Positions 15,391-25,062 of a stretch of 63,234 nt of DNA are shown one piece after another. Within the stretch, counting starts at the first letter, position 1; each line of letters opens with the position of its first letter. Made by a program: the position numbers and the translations under genes. The stretch covers positions 1-63,234 of the forward strand of contig CAMWFQ010000026.1 of NCBI GenBank assembly GCA_947173495.1, written 5' to 3'. This stretch comes from an uncultured Lachnospiraceae bacterium. Its GTDB lineage: Bacteria > Bacillota > Clostridia > Lachnospirales > Lachnospiraceae. The notes beneath the pieces were generated by a model. It was not told the DNA's origin. It ran no database searches and worked only from the letters and a program-made list of their open reading frames with translations.

Positions 15391-16891
15391 GCCCATGCGA
15401 AAGCTCCCGCCCTCTGGTTTCGGAAGTGTTGAAGCTGTCTATCGTTTCCTTGCCTAAAATCTCCGATATTTCTTTGAGCGTCGTTTTTTCCTTGCCGCCC
15501 AAGAAAAGCGTGGTGTCGCAGTTGCCGACTATGGTATCGGCGTTGTCCTTGTAGATTGCCTTTAGCTGTGACTGGCTCTGCAAGATGATTGACGCGGAGA
15601 TTTCCCGGCTCCGTATCGTGGCAATGAGCTTTTCAAACTTCGGTATCTGCCCGATATTCGCAAATTCATCAAGCAAGCACCTTACATGGACGGGAAGCCG
15701 CCCGCCGTATTCATCATCTGCCTTGTCGCATAAAAGGTTGAATAACTGTGTGTAGAGAATACTCACGACAAAGTTAAAAGTATCGTCGGTGTCGCTGATA
15801 ATGACGAAAAGGGCGGTCTTTCTGTCGCCTATGGTGTCAAGCTCCATTTCGTCGGTTTCCATAAGCTCCCGCAGCTCCTTAATGTCGAATGGGGCTAACC
15901 TCGCGCCGCATGAGATAAGTATGCTTTTTGCGGTCTTGCCCGCCGCAAGTTTGTATTTTTTGTACTGCTTGACTGCAAAATGTTCCGGGTCTTTTTCTTC
16001 CAGACGTTCAAACATGAGGTCAACCGGGTTCTGGAAGTCCTCGTCGTCCTCGCGGGCTTCCGACGCATTTATCATTTCAAGCAGCGTCGTGAAGTTCTTC
16101 TCGTCCTCCGGGGCTTCATACCAGATGTAGCCGATTAGCGCGGTGTAGTAGAGCTTTTCCGCTTTCACCCAGAAATCCTCGCCGGATTTTTCCCCGTCGC
16201 CTTTGGTGTTGGCGATAATGGTATTGACTAACTTCAAAATGTCCTTTTCGCTCCGCAGATAGGCAAAGGGATTGTATTTCATGGATTTCTTGAAGTTAAT
16301 CGTATTCAGCACTTTTATCCGATAGCCGCCCCGCTGTAAGAGCTTCCCGCACTCGATTAAGACAGTGCCTTTCGGGTCTGTGACAACATAGCTGCTGTGC
16401 ATTTGCATAAGCGACGGTTTGACGAAAAACCTTGTCTTGCCGCTGCCGGAACCGCCGATTACAAGAATGTTCTTGTTGCGGGCATATTTTGGCTGCTTCG
16501 GGCGGCTGTTCATGGTGAGCCGTTCTGTCTGCGTGAGGGGGATATTGTTTTCAAATACCGGGTCTGTGTACGGCTTTATGTCCTCGGCTGTCCCCCAACG
16601 GGCAGAGCCGTATTCCATGCCTTTCCTGTACTTCTTCGCGTTCTTGCCCTTGACATAGATAATCAGCCGGACAATGACCGCCCCCGCAATGCCTAAAGCT
16701 AAATCTGCCGGGTGGAAGCTCGGCGCGGCACTGGAAAAGGCGGCGGTAAAACCGTCCCCAAGATGTAGCAGCTTTGCGCTTGCGTCTGCGCCGGGGGATA
16801 AGCGGACAGCCGCGCCCACTTTATCAAAGAGCCAGACAAAGAGCAGATAGGGGGCGTTTAGGATAAGCAGCTTCTTGATTTCCGGCTTCAT
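15374..16891 (-). pseudogene. 5' part of split virD4 (TraG/VirD4 coupling ATPase)
   Basis: About 506 residues of genuine sequence remain: N-terminal membrane segments (about 8-28 and 62-80), Walker A GGSGSGKT at 146-153, Walker B with LLDEFANIG, and the C-terminal '[10 protein letters not shown]' at the break. After the insertion point the frame runs on for 18 foreign codons to a stop at 15317. The missing roughly 85 C-terminal residues lie at 4007-4271. Coupling proteins deliver the relaxosome to the mating pore, so the host element cannot be expected to transfer unless the insertion excises. The start overlaps the pcfB-like gene by an ATGA. Confidence 0.93.
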
Positions 16892-17364
16892 AATTCCCGC
16901 CCCCTGTCTTTGTTTTTTACTTTCTCGCGCTGTGCGTTTCTGCCCTGTGCGGCTTCTTTAAGGCTTGTCAGCAGCTTTCGGATAGAGGGCTTCCTGTCCT
17001 GTGTCAGCTTCTTTGCGGAAAACTCCTTAAAGGCTGCGGTCAGCACGTCCGCGTCCCGCCCCTTGAAGAAAACCAGATAGCGGGGCGGGCTTTCCGTCGC
17101 GTCCTTTTTCAGCGCAAAGTCGATACCGTACTTTTTCGCCGTACTCTCAAAGGCTTTGATATTGCCCTCGGTAATCTCAATGTTGGAAACGCCCGCGTTC
17201 TGCTTCATAAGCTGCTTTAAGCTCTGCTTGCCCTGTGGCGGTTTTGCAAGCTGCTTTTTGCCCTTTGACAGTATGGCTTTCATTGCCTTTTGGAGCGTCT
17301 GGGCGGTCAGCTTCCCGGTCTTGATGTAAAGGGCTATGGTCTTTTCGTTTACTTCGTCCTGCAA
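16888..17364 (-). CDS. PcfB-family (DUF3801) conjugation protein
   Basis: This 158-residue protein of the PcfB/DUF3801 family is encoded directly before virD4 in Tn1549-like elements. The N-terminal 'MQDEVNEKTIALYIKTGKLT' and a central YGIDFALKKDATESPPRYLV segment fit the family, and the C terminus is highly basic. PcfB-type proteins accompany the coupling protein and relaxase at the start of transfer. Its stop codon overlaps the virD4 start (ATGA), so the two were translated as a unit. It is intact, although its partner gene is split. Confidence 0.88.
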   Translation of the reverse strand: MQDEVNEKTIALYIKTGKLTAQTLQKAMKAILSKGKKQLAKPPQGKQSLKQLMKQNAGVSNIEITEGNIKAFESTAKKYGIDFALKKDATESPPRYLVFFKGRDADVLTAAFKEFSAKKLTQDRKPSIRKLLTSLKEAAQGRNAQREKVKNKDRGREL

Positions 17365-17405
17365 TTTCTCGCGTCCTCCTTTCGCGTTTCTTTATGGGGC
17401 GGCGG

Positions 17406-17624
17406 TCAGATACGCACCCGCAGCCCGTTCAAGTCCTCGGCTCTGATACCCACAAGATACCAGTTGTCGCCGTACTCAATCCGGGTAGGCTTCCACTTGC
17501 CCCGCACGAACACGTCAAAGCACTCGCCGCAATGCAGCCCGCCATAGTAAGTATTGAGGTCAAAGCGAATGTCGTAACGGTCGGTGCGCTCGTCAAATAC
17601 CAATGCTCCTGTTCTCTGTGCCAT
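17406..17624 (-). CDS. DUF5348-like small protein
   Basis: This 72-residue protein starts at 17624 with AAAGGAGG upstream. Key segments are MAQRTGALVFDERTDRYDIR and GLHCGECFDVFVRGKWKPTR, followed by YLVGIRAEDLNGLRVRI. It matches the small DUF5348-type proteins encoded between the replication initiator and PcfB in Tn1549-like elements. Its function is unknown; a role in replication or transfer regulation is inferred from position only. Confidence 0.8.
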   Translation of the reverse strand: MAQRTGALVFDERTDRYDIRFDLNTYYGGLHCGECFDVFVRGKWKPTRIEYGDNWYLVGIRAEDLNGLRVRI

Positions 17625-17646
17625 AATAAAATCCTCCTTTTGTTGT

Positions 17647-18618
17647 TTACAGGCTTTCGCCCGGTTTGAATGAATAGGGGTCGTGCGGCTCCTGTGGCGC
17701 AAGTGCGCCGCTTGCCATGTCATGGGCGACAAGGGAAGTGTAGTAGTTGCCGATTGTGGACGGGGCGTTGAAAAGGGCTGCTTTCAGATATTGCTTGATG
17801 TTGCGGATTTTCGTTGTGTTCTCCCGCATACAGTCAAGCACAAAGCGGATATGCTCGCCGTCCAGTTTCATAAACTTTGACTTCACAAGCTCTGCCGGGT
17901 AGTCGTCCCCCGCAATCCGCACCCGCTTTCTGGCGGTGCATACGGTTTCAAGCATGAGGTCTACAATCTCGTCAAGCCTGTCACTGTCAAACTTCATGTC
18001 CTGTTTGAGAATGTGGTAGTCGATATTGTCCTTGATGATTTCCCGGTATATATCAACTGCGCTCTGTGCTGCCGCTTCCGTTCCTTTCCGTTCCGGCGGC
18101 GTAGCCGCTTCTCTGCAAGGAGAGGGGTTAGGGGAAAGGATAGGAATGGAATGGGTACTTTGTTCATCAGTAATTATTTTTTCTTTTTTTGGTAAGTCAG
18201 TTCTTTGTATATCTTTATTTAATTGCGTTGGATTTTCCAACGTAGGTTTTTCCAATGTTGGTTTTTCCTGCGTTGGATTATCCAATGTTGGATTTTCCAA
18301 TGTAGGTAAATCCGGCGTAGGCGGCTGCGGCTGCTCGAATATCACATAGTCCGCGCCCCGCAAGCGTCCTTTCTCGTCGCGCTCCCTTGAACGGACGATA
18401 TACCCGGCGCGTTCAAGCTCCCGTATGGCTTCGCGGATAGCGTCTATCTTCTCCCGGTTGATAAGGGATAAGCCTTTCAAGGTGTAGTCCCAATCTTCGG
18501 GGAGTGACAGCATTTGCGACAACAGCCCCTTTGCCTTTAGGGAAAGCTCCTTGTTGCGTAGGTGGTGGTTGCTCATTACGGTGTAGCCCTTGTTCCGTTC
18601 CACTCTGAAAACTGCCAT
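17647..18618 (-). CDS. Replication initiator-like winged-helix protein (DUF6017 type)
   Basis: This 323-residue protein resembles the orf14-type replisome organiser of Tn1549-like elements. The N terminus (1-95) has a winged-helix-like block, 'KELSLKAKGLLSQMLSLPED'. A low-complexity linker (about 96-135) consists of five-residue repeats such as PTLEN, PTLDN and PTQEK, encoded by 15-bp near-identical DNA repeats around 18220-18320. The C terminus (about 185-300) is a DUF6017-like helical domain. These proteins are thought to start replication of the excised circle. The start has AAAGGAG upstream. Confidence 0.85.
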   Translation of the reverse strand: MAVFRVERNKGYTVMSNHHLRNKELSLKAKGLLSQMLSLPEDWDYTLKGLSLINREKIDAIREAIRELERAGYIVRSRERDEKGRLRGADYVIFEQPQPPTPDLPTLENPTLDNPTQEKPTLEKPTLENPTQLNKDIQRTDLPKKEKIITDEQSTHSIPILSPNPSPCREAATPPERKGTEAAAQSAVDIYREIIKDNIDYHILKQDMKFDSDRLDEIVDLMLETVCTARKRVRIAGDDYPAELVKSKFMKLDGEHIRFVLDCMRENTTKIRNIKQYLKAALFNAPSTIGNYYTSLVAHDMASGALAPQEPHDPYSFKPGESL

Positions 18619-18624
18619 AGTAAA

Positions 18625-18861
18625 TCACTCCTTTTGCTGTGGATTTGTTACGCAGTAGAAGCGCGGTTTCGGGGGATAAGGTATAAATCCCTTGCCGCGC
18701 CAGATACGCGCCCGCAAAACCGCTTGTAGCAAGGCTTTTTCTGCCCCTACTGCGTAACAAAGGGCATGAAAAAAGCGGCGTTCCTGTTCTCCCATGTAGG
18801 GAGTGGGAAACGCCGCTTTTGCGTCGTATTCAGTTTTTAGTACAATACCCTGCTTGTCCAT
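18625..18861 (-). CDS. Possible 78-residue leading protein of the conjugative element
   Basis: This frame ends 6 bp before the replication initiator start, with its 3' end carrying that gene's ribosome binding site (CAAAAGGAG). The product contains AFPTPYMGEQERRFFHALCY and a basic C terminus. The tight spacing and position at the outer element's end suggest a real first gene of the operon, but I recognise no family and no good ribosome binding site was seen before its ATG. It could be non-coding. Confidence 0.35.
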   Translation of the reverse strand: MDKQGIVLKTEYDAKAAFPTPYMGEQERRFFHALCYAVGAEKALLQAVLRARIWRGKGFIPYPPKPRFYCVTNPQQKE

Positions 18862-18904
18862 CGCTCGAAAAACCTTGATTTTCTGGTGTTTTCAAAAGTA
18901 TCGT

Positions 18905-20383
18905 TATCTAACGTCAGCTTTTCAACGGCCCGGATTTTTGGAAATGATGAAATATGTGGAGGATTATTCCGTTTCCACGCTGATTGTCAAAGACCTGTCC
19001 AGGCTGGGACGTGAGTATTCCTACATGGGCCGCCTGCAGGATTTCATCTTTCCTGCTTATGACGTCCGCTTTATCGCTGTCAATGATGATGTGGACAGTG
19101 CCAAAGGCGAGAACGATTTTGCCGTTTTCAAAAATGTTTTTAACGATTATTACGCAAAGGACACCAGCAGGAAAATCCGTGCGGTCGTGAAAATGCGCGG
19201 CGAGGCCGGGGAACACCTGACGAGCAATCCGCCTTACGGATATGTCAAAGACCCTGCAAACAAAAAGAAATGGGTGGTGGACGAAGCGGCGGCAAATGTG
19301 GTGCGGAGAATCTTCGGCCTGTGCATTGCGGGCAAAGGCCCCATGCAGATCTCAAAAATCCTGACGGCGGACAAGGTGCTGACCGTCACCGCCTATAACG
19401 CAAAGCAGAAAGGGCAGGCCATGCCGGAAAACCTTTACCATTGGAGCCAGACGGGTGTGGTTAAGATTCTGGAACGCCGTGAGTACACCGGCTGTACCGT
19501 GAATTTCAAGACTTACACCAAATCCCTGAAATTCAGGAAAAGAATGGAGAACCCAAAGGAAAACTACCGGATATTTGAGGGAACCCAGCCTGCCATTATC
19601 GAGCAGGGACAGTGGGACCGTGTGCAAGCGCTCCGTTCCCACAAGCGCAGACGGACGAAAACCGGCAGGACAAGCATTTTTTCCGGCCTTGTGCGTTGCG
19701 CGGACTGTAGCTCCAAGCTGTATTTCTGTACCAGCCGGGATTCTGCGGATGGGCGCCGGGACCATTTTGTCTGCTCGAATTACAAGAGCAACACCGGCTC
19801 CTGCCAGATTCATTATATCCGGGAACAGACCCTTTACAAGCGTGTCCTGGAATGCGTACAGCAGACACTGACGTATGTACGGCTGTTCAGGGACGACTTC
19901 ACTCAGGAGATGCTGCTTCAGGACGAAGCCAGCAGGAAAGCGGAACTGGCACAGAAGCGGAAAGCCCTGTCCGGCGCACAGAAACGCATGGAGGATTTGG
20001 ACAGGATCATCCAACGGCTTTATGAGGATTCCGTCCTGGGAAAATTGAGCGATATGCGCTTCCAGAAATTATCGGCACAGTATGAAATGGAGCAGGAAGA
20101 AATCCGCCAGTTGTCGGCTGCGCTGGAAAAAGAGATTGCCGAAGAATCCGAACATGTGTCTGATGTCGGCCGGTTTCTACAGCTTGCTGAACAATACTCG
20201 GAGATACAGGAACTGGATGCCTCCACCGTCAATGAGCTTATTGAAAAGATTGTAATCCACAATCCGGAAAAGATAGGCGGGCGGAAACATGTCACGATTG
20301 AAATTTATTTTACTTATGTAGGAAAAATAAGGATTCCGCTTCATAAACCGGAACTGTCTTTCAACACGACAGAACCGGCGTGA
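18905..20383 (+). pseudogene. Serine recombinase lacking its catalytic N terminus
   Basis: Homology starts at about 18920 with FQRPGFLEMMKYVEDYS and 'LIVKDLSRLGREYSYMGRLQ', in the middle of the resolvase domain. About 60 residues including the catalytic Ser are missing, and the sequence before it belongs to the outer element. The Recombinase domain, a zinc ribbon (CADCSSKLYFC ... CSNYKSNTGSCQ) and a coiled coil follow in full to the stop at 20383. As the outer element's other end is beyond position 1, the missing N terminus may lie on that side, meaning the element inserted into this gene. Catalysis by this fragment is not possible. Confidence 0.85.
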
Positions 20384-20400
20384 TCTGCGCCACGCCGGTT
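20373..20400 (+). terminator. Hairpin over the recombinase stop codon
   Basis: AACCGGCGTG and CACGCCGGTT form a perfect 10-bp stem with an 8-nt loop that includes the stop codon. A T-run follows only 10 bp later (CTTTTT). Confidence 0.6.
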
Positions 20401-20447
20401 GAATGGAACTTTTTATAATACTTCCATATGTGCCTCCGTCTAAGCAA

Positions 20448-20613
20448 CGGGGCATCAAGCTTGCAACGCTGCAGAGCAGCGGGGTATGTGACCCCTCGCC
20501 GGGGCGGCATCTCCTCTTCTTCGAAGAGCAGATCAGCCTTGCGGCATTCGCCAAATGTCTATGAGATGCTTTGCATGTCTATGAGATGCTTTGCATGTCT
20601 ATGGACAGCCGCT
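20448..20613. repeat. Intergenic repeat stretch with 20-bp tandem repeat
   Basis: The gene-free gap 20401-20672 holds two things. ACGGGGCATCAAGCTTG at about 20449 also occurs, on the other strand, at the 3' end of the gene at 25063-26925. ATGTCTATGAGATGCTTTGC is repeated twice in tandem at 20554-20593, with a third partial copy to 20603. No gene is evident. Confidence 0.55.
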
Positions 20614-20672
20614 TGGCTCATTGCTCGCGGGAATCATAATCATCTGAACCGCGGCCGCCTGTTTTTACATTC

Positions 20673-21791
20673 TTATATATTATGGATCTCCCGGTATTTT
20701 ATAACCTGCTCCCAGTCAAGAATACTCAGATAATGGGTTCCATACCGGCAGTGCCATCCGATCTTCCCTTCCATAGATTCTCCTGCGATTCCCCATCGTC
20801 CACTTTCCTCTTCCATTTGCTCTACGGGCCGGAACAGTACCTCCTCTATCTCCTCTTTACGGATCAGTCCCTGATGTGCCAGACGCTGATATGCCTTTGT
20901 TCCCGCCACGCAGGAGAGGTACTCTGACAGAGGATCCGCCCATGAATCCCTGAGCGCCGAGCCAATATACAGATTCCGGGGCGCTATCAGGGCAGCCAGA
21001 AAATGCTGGTCAAAGGGCAGCGCATCGATGTCGTCCATATACTCATACGCTCTGGGACACAACCATTCCCTCGAATATTCCCGGTGCAGATCCCGAAGCT
21101 GCTCGCCCTTCTTTCCTCTGAAAACCGCAATACCTCCGGCACCTGACTGTAATGCAGCCGTCAGGGAAAATCTTTCGTCAAAGGCTCCTGCTGCCAGTGC
21201 CGTCTTTCCCAGCCGTGAATGCCCCATAACAGCTACCCGCCCGATATCCACCAGCCGGGACTGCTCCAGATAATCCATGACCCTGCAAAGGCCGAATGCC
21301 CAAATCGCAATCTTACCCGCACTCTGGTGGGGATTACGTGCTCCGAGTCTGCCCAGTCCGCTTTGAAAATGATCCGGATAATCTGCAGCCATATCCTGAT
21401 AAAAAACATGAACGATCCCATATCCATGTTCCAGTACGCACTCACCGACACCATCTCCTATCGTTGGTGTAAATCCCAGATACAAGAATGTTCCTTTTAC
21501 CTCTCTGCCTTTCGGCAGAACAACCTGAAACGGAAAAGAAACCGGATTTCCATACACCGTCACCGTAGCAAGCATATGATAAAGCTCCGCCCTTCCGCCA
21601 TAGGCGTCCCTCTCTTTTTCTGTCATTTGAAATACACTTTCATACTCCAGAAAGGGCATATTCCCCAGAAGGAAGTCCTCCAGGATACGCTTTATCTCCC
21701 TTCTTCTTCCCTCCCACTCTGCCTTTCCGGTCTTCTCATTCACGAGATCCGGAAGCTTTCTTTTTTTTAGTTCATTCTCAATTCGATCCAT
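20673..21791 (-). CDS. CE15-like (glucuronoyl esterase-type) alpha/beta hydrolase
   Basis: This 372-residue alpha/beta hydrolase without signal peptide has the nucleophile elbow GHSRLGK (Ser192) followed by TALAAGAFDERFSLTAALQS and a GAGG motif, as in CE15 glucuronoyl esterases and related acetylxylan-type esterases. Candidate catalytic His residues near the C terminus are His347 and His353. CE15 enzymes cut methyl-glucuronate esters in plant cell walls. Classical CE15 has GCSRxGK, so His in place of Cys leaves the substrate open. The gene overlaps the GH2 gene by 14 bp and is last in the operon. It is likely to remove an ester from an imported oligosaccharide. Confidence 0.72.
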   Translation of the reverse strand: MDRIENELKKRKLPDLVNEKTGKAEWEGRRREIKRILEDFLLGNMPFLEYESVFQMTEKERDAYGGRAELYHMLATVTVYGNPVSFPFQVVLPKGREVKGTFLYLGFTPTIGDGVGECVLEHGYGIVHVFYQDMAADYPDHFQSGLGRLGARNPHQSAGKIAIWAFGLCRVMDYLEQSRLVDIGRVAVMGHSRLGKTALAAGAFDERFSLTAALQSGAGGIAVFRGKKGEQLRDLHREYSREWLCPRAYEYMDDIDALPFDQHFLAALIAPRNLYIGSALRDSWADPLSEYLSCVAGTKAYQRLAHQGLIRKEEIEEVLFRPVEQMEEESGRWGIAGESMEGKIGWHCRYGTHYLSILDWEQVIKYREIHNI

Positions 21792-24700
21792 TCTGATCCC
21801 TCCCGATCCGTATCGCGCAAATCACTGCCTGATTACTGTAGATCCTGGGAAATGTAACCCGGATACTTCCGTTCCCTGCTGAAACCGGTATCTGTTTCTT
21901 CCATGCTTTTCCGGCGCCGCCGGCTTCCTGCCAGATATCCAGCTTCTCCAGAACCGTTTTCCCGTTTACAGAAACGTCAAACATTCTCCAACCCCTTGCA
22001 TTTTCCCCGGCAGTTCCGTACCAGGGCTCCACAAAATACAACTCCAGGAGATATTCTCCCTTTTCCACCGGAAAAGAGTAAGAGAGCTGATCCCTTCCAA
22101 AACGGAATTTCCTGAACAATTCCGCATCCCCTGTATTTTGTATTATATCATAAGTTTCAGAAAAGCTGCCCGTCTCATCTTCAACATTTTCAAACTCCAT
22201 TCCCCAGGACCGATATCCCCAGCTTCCCTGTTCCGACTTCTGATCTGCCATCCAGGTATAACCTTTTTCATCCACATAGTCTCCCCCGCCGCAGTTGACA
22301 CGATAACAGTCATCCGGCGATGCGGAAATCTCCAGATCATAACGGGAGTCTCTTTTCCGCTCCGGCAAAGGCAGGTTCGGAAAAAGAACCCTGTCCTCCG
22401 CCACGCATCTTCCATCTACATATCCCTTTGCCGTCAGAATTCCCCATTTGACCCTAACCTGGCGGAAAAGAGCATGCTCCCCCCTGGGGCCGGATTTCCG
22501 CCTTCCTGCCACCGTCTCTCCATAGTCGTTGTAAAGCTCTACCTCCTCACAGTTTGAATAAACCGCAATATCCGCCATCGTTTCCTTCCTGAAACGATCC
22601 TGCCAGGAATGAGAGGCAATGTAAACCATTGGCTCCTTATGAGGCGAAGTGTAATTTGCCCGATACATATAGTAGGCGTCTGTTGGTTCGCCCCAGCAGG
22701 TAAAAAGACCTTTGCTGTTCACTACTCCCACACGGCCGGTTCCTTTTCCATCCAGACAGTACAGAAGCTCTCTCCCGGGATTTGCATGACTGGAAAAGAT
22801 CCACTGGAAATGGCCATAGCAGTATTCCCGTACCTTCTCCGCCTCCCGCACTTTCGTCTCCAAGCAATAAGTAAAGAGTTCCTCCGGCACATCCCCTCCG
22901 CTATTCTGCAAAAGGCGCGGATCTCCTTCCTGGTGCTTTCCTTTTACCCGATATTGTCCGTACTCGCCTACCAGCTGCATCTGAACAATCTCTTTTCCAT
23001 AGTTTTCAACATCCCCACCGTATGTTCCCGACCAGTTCTGCGGAATGTTCCAGTCGCTTCCCGTGCCTCCGTTACAGGTAACTACCTTTCTCTGAGAAGG
23101 AGATGTCACATCCAGACTGTGGATCAGCTCTGTCACGATTCTGGTAAAATCTGAAGGAAGCATGGATTCATTCTGAATGCTCCAGAGAAAAACAGAGGGA
23201 GAGTTTCTTCTTTCCAGAATCCACTCCTTTGTCAATATCAGGAACAGGTCCCGGAACTCTTCCGAATCAAAATAAATATGCGCTCCCATTTGCGCCCAGT
23301 ATAAAATTCCGTTCCGGTCGCAGTATTCCAGATACCGCAGATTATGAGGACAATGCGCCTCCCGGAATGCATTAAACCCCGCTGCCCGGAACATTTCCAT
23401 TCTTGCATGGATCATTTCTTCTCCAAACGCGTGGTCATTTCCCAATTCATGCTCATATTCACAGGATCCGTTCAGGAAATAATGCTTCCCGTTGATAAGC
23501 AGCCGTCTTTTTATCCTGTGTTCCTCATCCTCCTGCTTCAACAGATCAATGTCCTTAAATGCATCTCCTTTGTTGGCCAGCCCCTCGCATGAGCAGATAG
23601 CAAAGGGAGTCTCTGTCTGGCAGTATTCCTTCAAATCTTCATCTACCCCGCGGACTGTACTGATCACATTATGGAGGAACGGATTTTCCTCCGACCACAG
23701 ATCCGGAAAGCTCAGTGGATCGCAGTCCTGTACGATACAGATCTCCTCGCCAGGCTCCAGTTCTGCTCCGGTGACCAGATTGGCTATGGATTTCGTACGA
23801 TTGTGGGTCTGCACAAAGGATTCCAATTGTATCCGGTGCTTTTTCTGATCCTGATTCTTAACAGTTGTTTCTATGGAAATTCTTACCTTCTCAGGCGTAA
23901 ATTCCCGTATATATACCGCCACCCCTCCGGGAATGACCGCTACCGGAGAGTCCTTGCCGCCCCGGGAATACTGTACGAAATTATGGTTCTCCTTCCCTGG
24001 TTTCTCTCTCAGGCGCTCTCTGTCAATTACCCGCATTTTCTGATCGTCAAAATTTTCCCATGTGATGGTCCTGAAGCCGAAGCTGTTTTCCACCTGATCC
24101 AGCTGCTCCTGTCCTTTCCACAGTGTCGTTCTGATCCGATACAGAACCGGAGCGTCCGGATACCATAAAGACAGATTATCCTGATTTTCCATAACCTGGA
24201 CCACAGCGCCTTCCTGTCCGGCAGACAAAATCAGGTTCGTTTCCGTTCTGCGCAGGACCTCGCCCATCTGATCTAGCAGTTCCTGCCGCACCAGGAATTC
24301 ACTCTCCTCCCCGCCCAGATTTACAATTTCACTTTCTATCCTTATATCTGACCTGCTGCCCTTTAAGTTTGGCGTCGTAATACAGATACCAAAGGGCTTC
24401 ACCCGGACATCGCCGGTAACCTGTATATGAACCGGACGGAAAATGCCAAGCGGCTGAGACCCCTCTGAATTAGGTGTCCCAAAGCAGCCGCCGCAGATCC
24501 AGGGAAGATCTCTGATTTTTTCCGGATGCCTGGCTCTGACCAGTATCTGATTGGGTTTTTCTCTTTCCAGACAGGGGGTCAGCTCCGCCTGAAAGCAGGT
24601 TCTTCCTCCTTTATGCGATCCTATATGTACTCCGTTCAACCACACATCTCCGTAGGCGCCAACTCCCTCAAAGAAAAGAAAAACTCTTTTTCCTTCCCAC

Positions 24701-24915
24701 TCCTCATGGTATTCCAGCATTCTCCGGTACCAGGCCGTACCGTGAAGATTTCCGTGGGAAACCCGATGATATCCGTGATACTGTTCCCAGTTATGAGGAA
24801 CCCTTACTTTTTTCCAGGATTGATACGCGCCAATCCTGTCCGGTGTGTCCAGATCTCTGTCCGCCAGAACACTTTCCCAGCCTTCATTTATTGTCATACT
24901 GCTGCGATATTCCAT
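21778..24915 (-). CDS. Glycoside hydrolase family 2 with C-terminal malectin domain
   Basis: This 1045-residue GH2 enzyme has no signal peptide. The N-terminal sugar-binding jelly roll (about 30-185) contains 'VFLFFEGVGAYGDVWLNGVH', followed by immunoglobulin-like domains and the TIM barrel (about 490-690). The proposed acid/base is Glu583 in WSIQNES and the nucleophile is Glu651 in VGEYGQY. The last 180 residues resemble malectin (RVNCGGGDYVDEKGYTW, then LELYFVEPWYG and FDVSVNGKTVLE). GH2 covers beta-galactosidase, beta-glucuronidase, beta-mannosidase and others; beta-galactosidase would fit the neighbours, but specificity cannot be read. The start has GGAG six bases upstream. Confidence 0.9.
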   Translation of the reverse strand: MEYRSSMTINEGWESVLADRDLDTPDRIGAYQSWKKVRVPHNWEQYHGYHRVSHGNLHGTAWYRRMLEYHEEWEGKRVFLFFEGVGAYGDVWLNGVHIGSHKGGRTCFQAELTPCLEREKPNQILVRARHPEKIRDLPWICGGCFGTPNSEGSQPLGIFRPVHIQVTGDVRVKPFGICITTPNLKGSRSDIRIESEIVNLGGEESEFLVRQELLDQMGEVLRRTETNLILSAGQEGAVVQVMENQDNLSLWYPDAPVLYRIRTTLWKGQEQLDQVENSFGFRTITWENFDDQKMRVIDRERLREKPGKENHNFVQYSRGGKDSPVAVIPGGVAVYIREFTPEKVRISIETTVKNQDQKKHRIQLESFVQTHNRTKSIANLVTGAELEPGEEICIVQDCDPLSFPDLWSEENPFLHNVISTVRGVDEDLKEYCQTETPFAICSCEGLANKGDAFKDIDLLKQEDEEHRIKRRLLINGKHYFLNGSCEYEHELGNDHAFGEEMIHARMEMFRAAGFNAFREAHCPHNLRYLEYCDRNGILYWAQMGAHIYFDSEEFRDLFLILTKEWILERRNSPSVFLWSIQNESMLPSDFTRIVTELIHSLDVTSPSQRKVVTCNGGTGSDWNIPQNWSGTYGGDVENYGKEIVQMQLVGEYGQYRVKGKHQEGDPRLLQNSGGDVPEELFTYCLETKVREAEKVREYCYGHFQWIFSSHANPGRELLYCLDGKGTGRVGVVNSKGLFTCWGEPTDAYYMYRANYTSPHKEPMVYIASHSWQDRFRKETMADIAVYSNCEEVELYNDYGETVAGRRKSGPRGEHALFRQVRVKWGILTAKGYVDGRCVAEDRVLFPNLPLPERKRDSRYDLEISASPDDCYRVNCGGGDYVDEKGYTWMADQKSEQGSWGYRSWGMEFENVEDETGSFSETYDIIQNTGDAELFRKFRFGRDQLSYSFPVEKGEYLLELYFVEPWYGTAGENARGWRMFDVSVNGKTVLEKLDIWQEAGGAGKAWKKQIPVSAGNGSIRVTFPRIYSNQAVICAIRIGRDQNGSN

Positions 24916-24924
24916 GACTTACTC

Positions 24925-25050
24925 CATTTCTGCGCTGCTTTGTTGCGCAAATTCATGATATGGCTAAATCCATACAATGGATTAACGAGTTTGTGGCAAG
25001 CAACGCGCAGACACAAATCTCGCGATTGAAAATTTTAATTTTCAATCTTA
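24925..25050. repeat. Intergenic repeat A, copy 1
   Basis: This repeat shares TTTCTGCGCTG, TTGCGCA, GAGTTTGTGGCAAGC and ACGCGCAG with copy 2 (29282-29372), and both end in the AT-rich palindrome GATTGAAAATTTTAATTTTC... (25024-25047). Copy 1 has about 33 extra bases in the middle. It lies between the solute-binding-like gene and the GH2 gene, and in the transcript the palindrome would follow the upstream stop codon. Confidence 0.75.
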
Positions 25051-25062
25051 CCTCCTGCCGCG

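Noticed and set aside
18220-18320. Regular 15-bp repeats as an iteron-type origin outside genes
   Set aside because: They lie in frame inside the replication initiator gene and encode a five-residue repeat, so they are first of all coding. A binding role is kept only as a possibility.
20554-20603. Possible CRISPR array because of regular repeats
   Set aside because: The repeats are directly adjacent with no spacers, only 2.5 units, and no cas genes are present. No CRISPR array was found elsewhere in the window.
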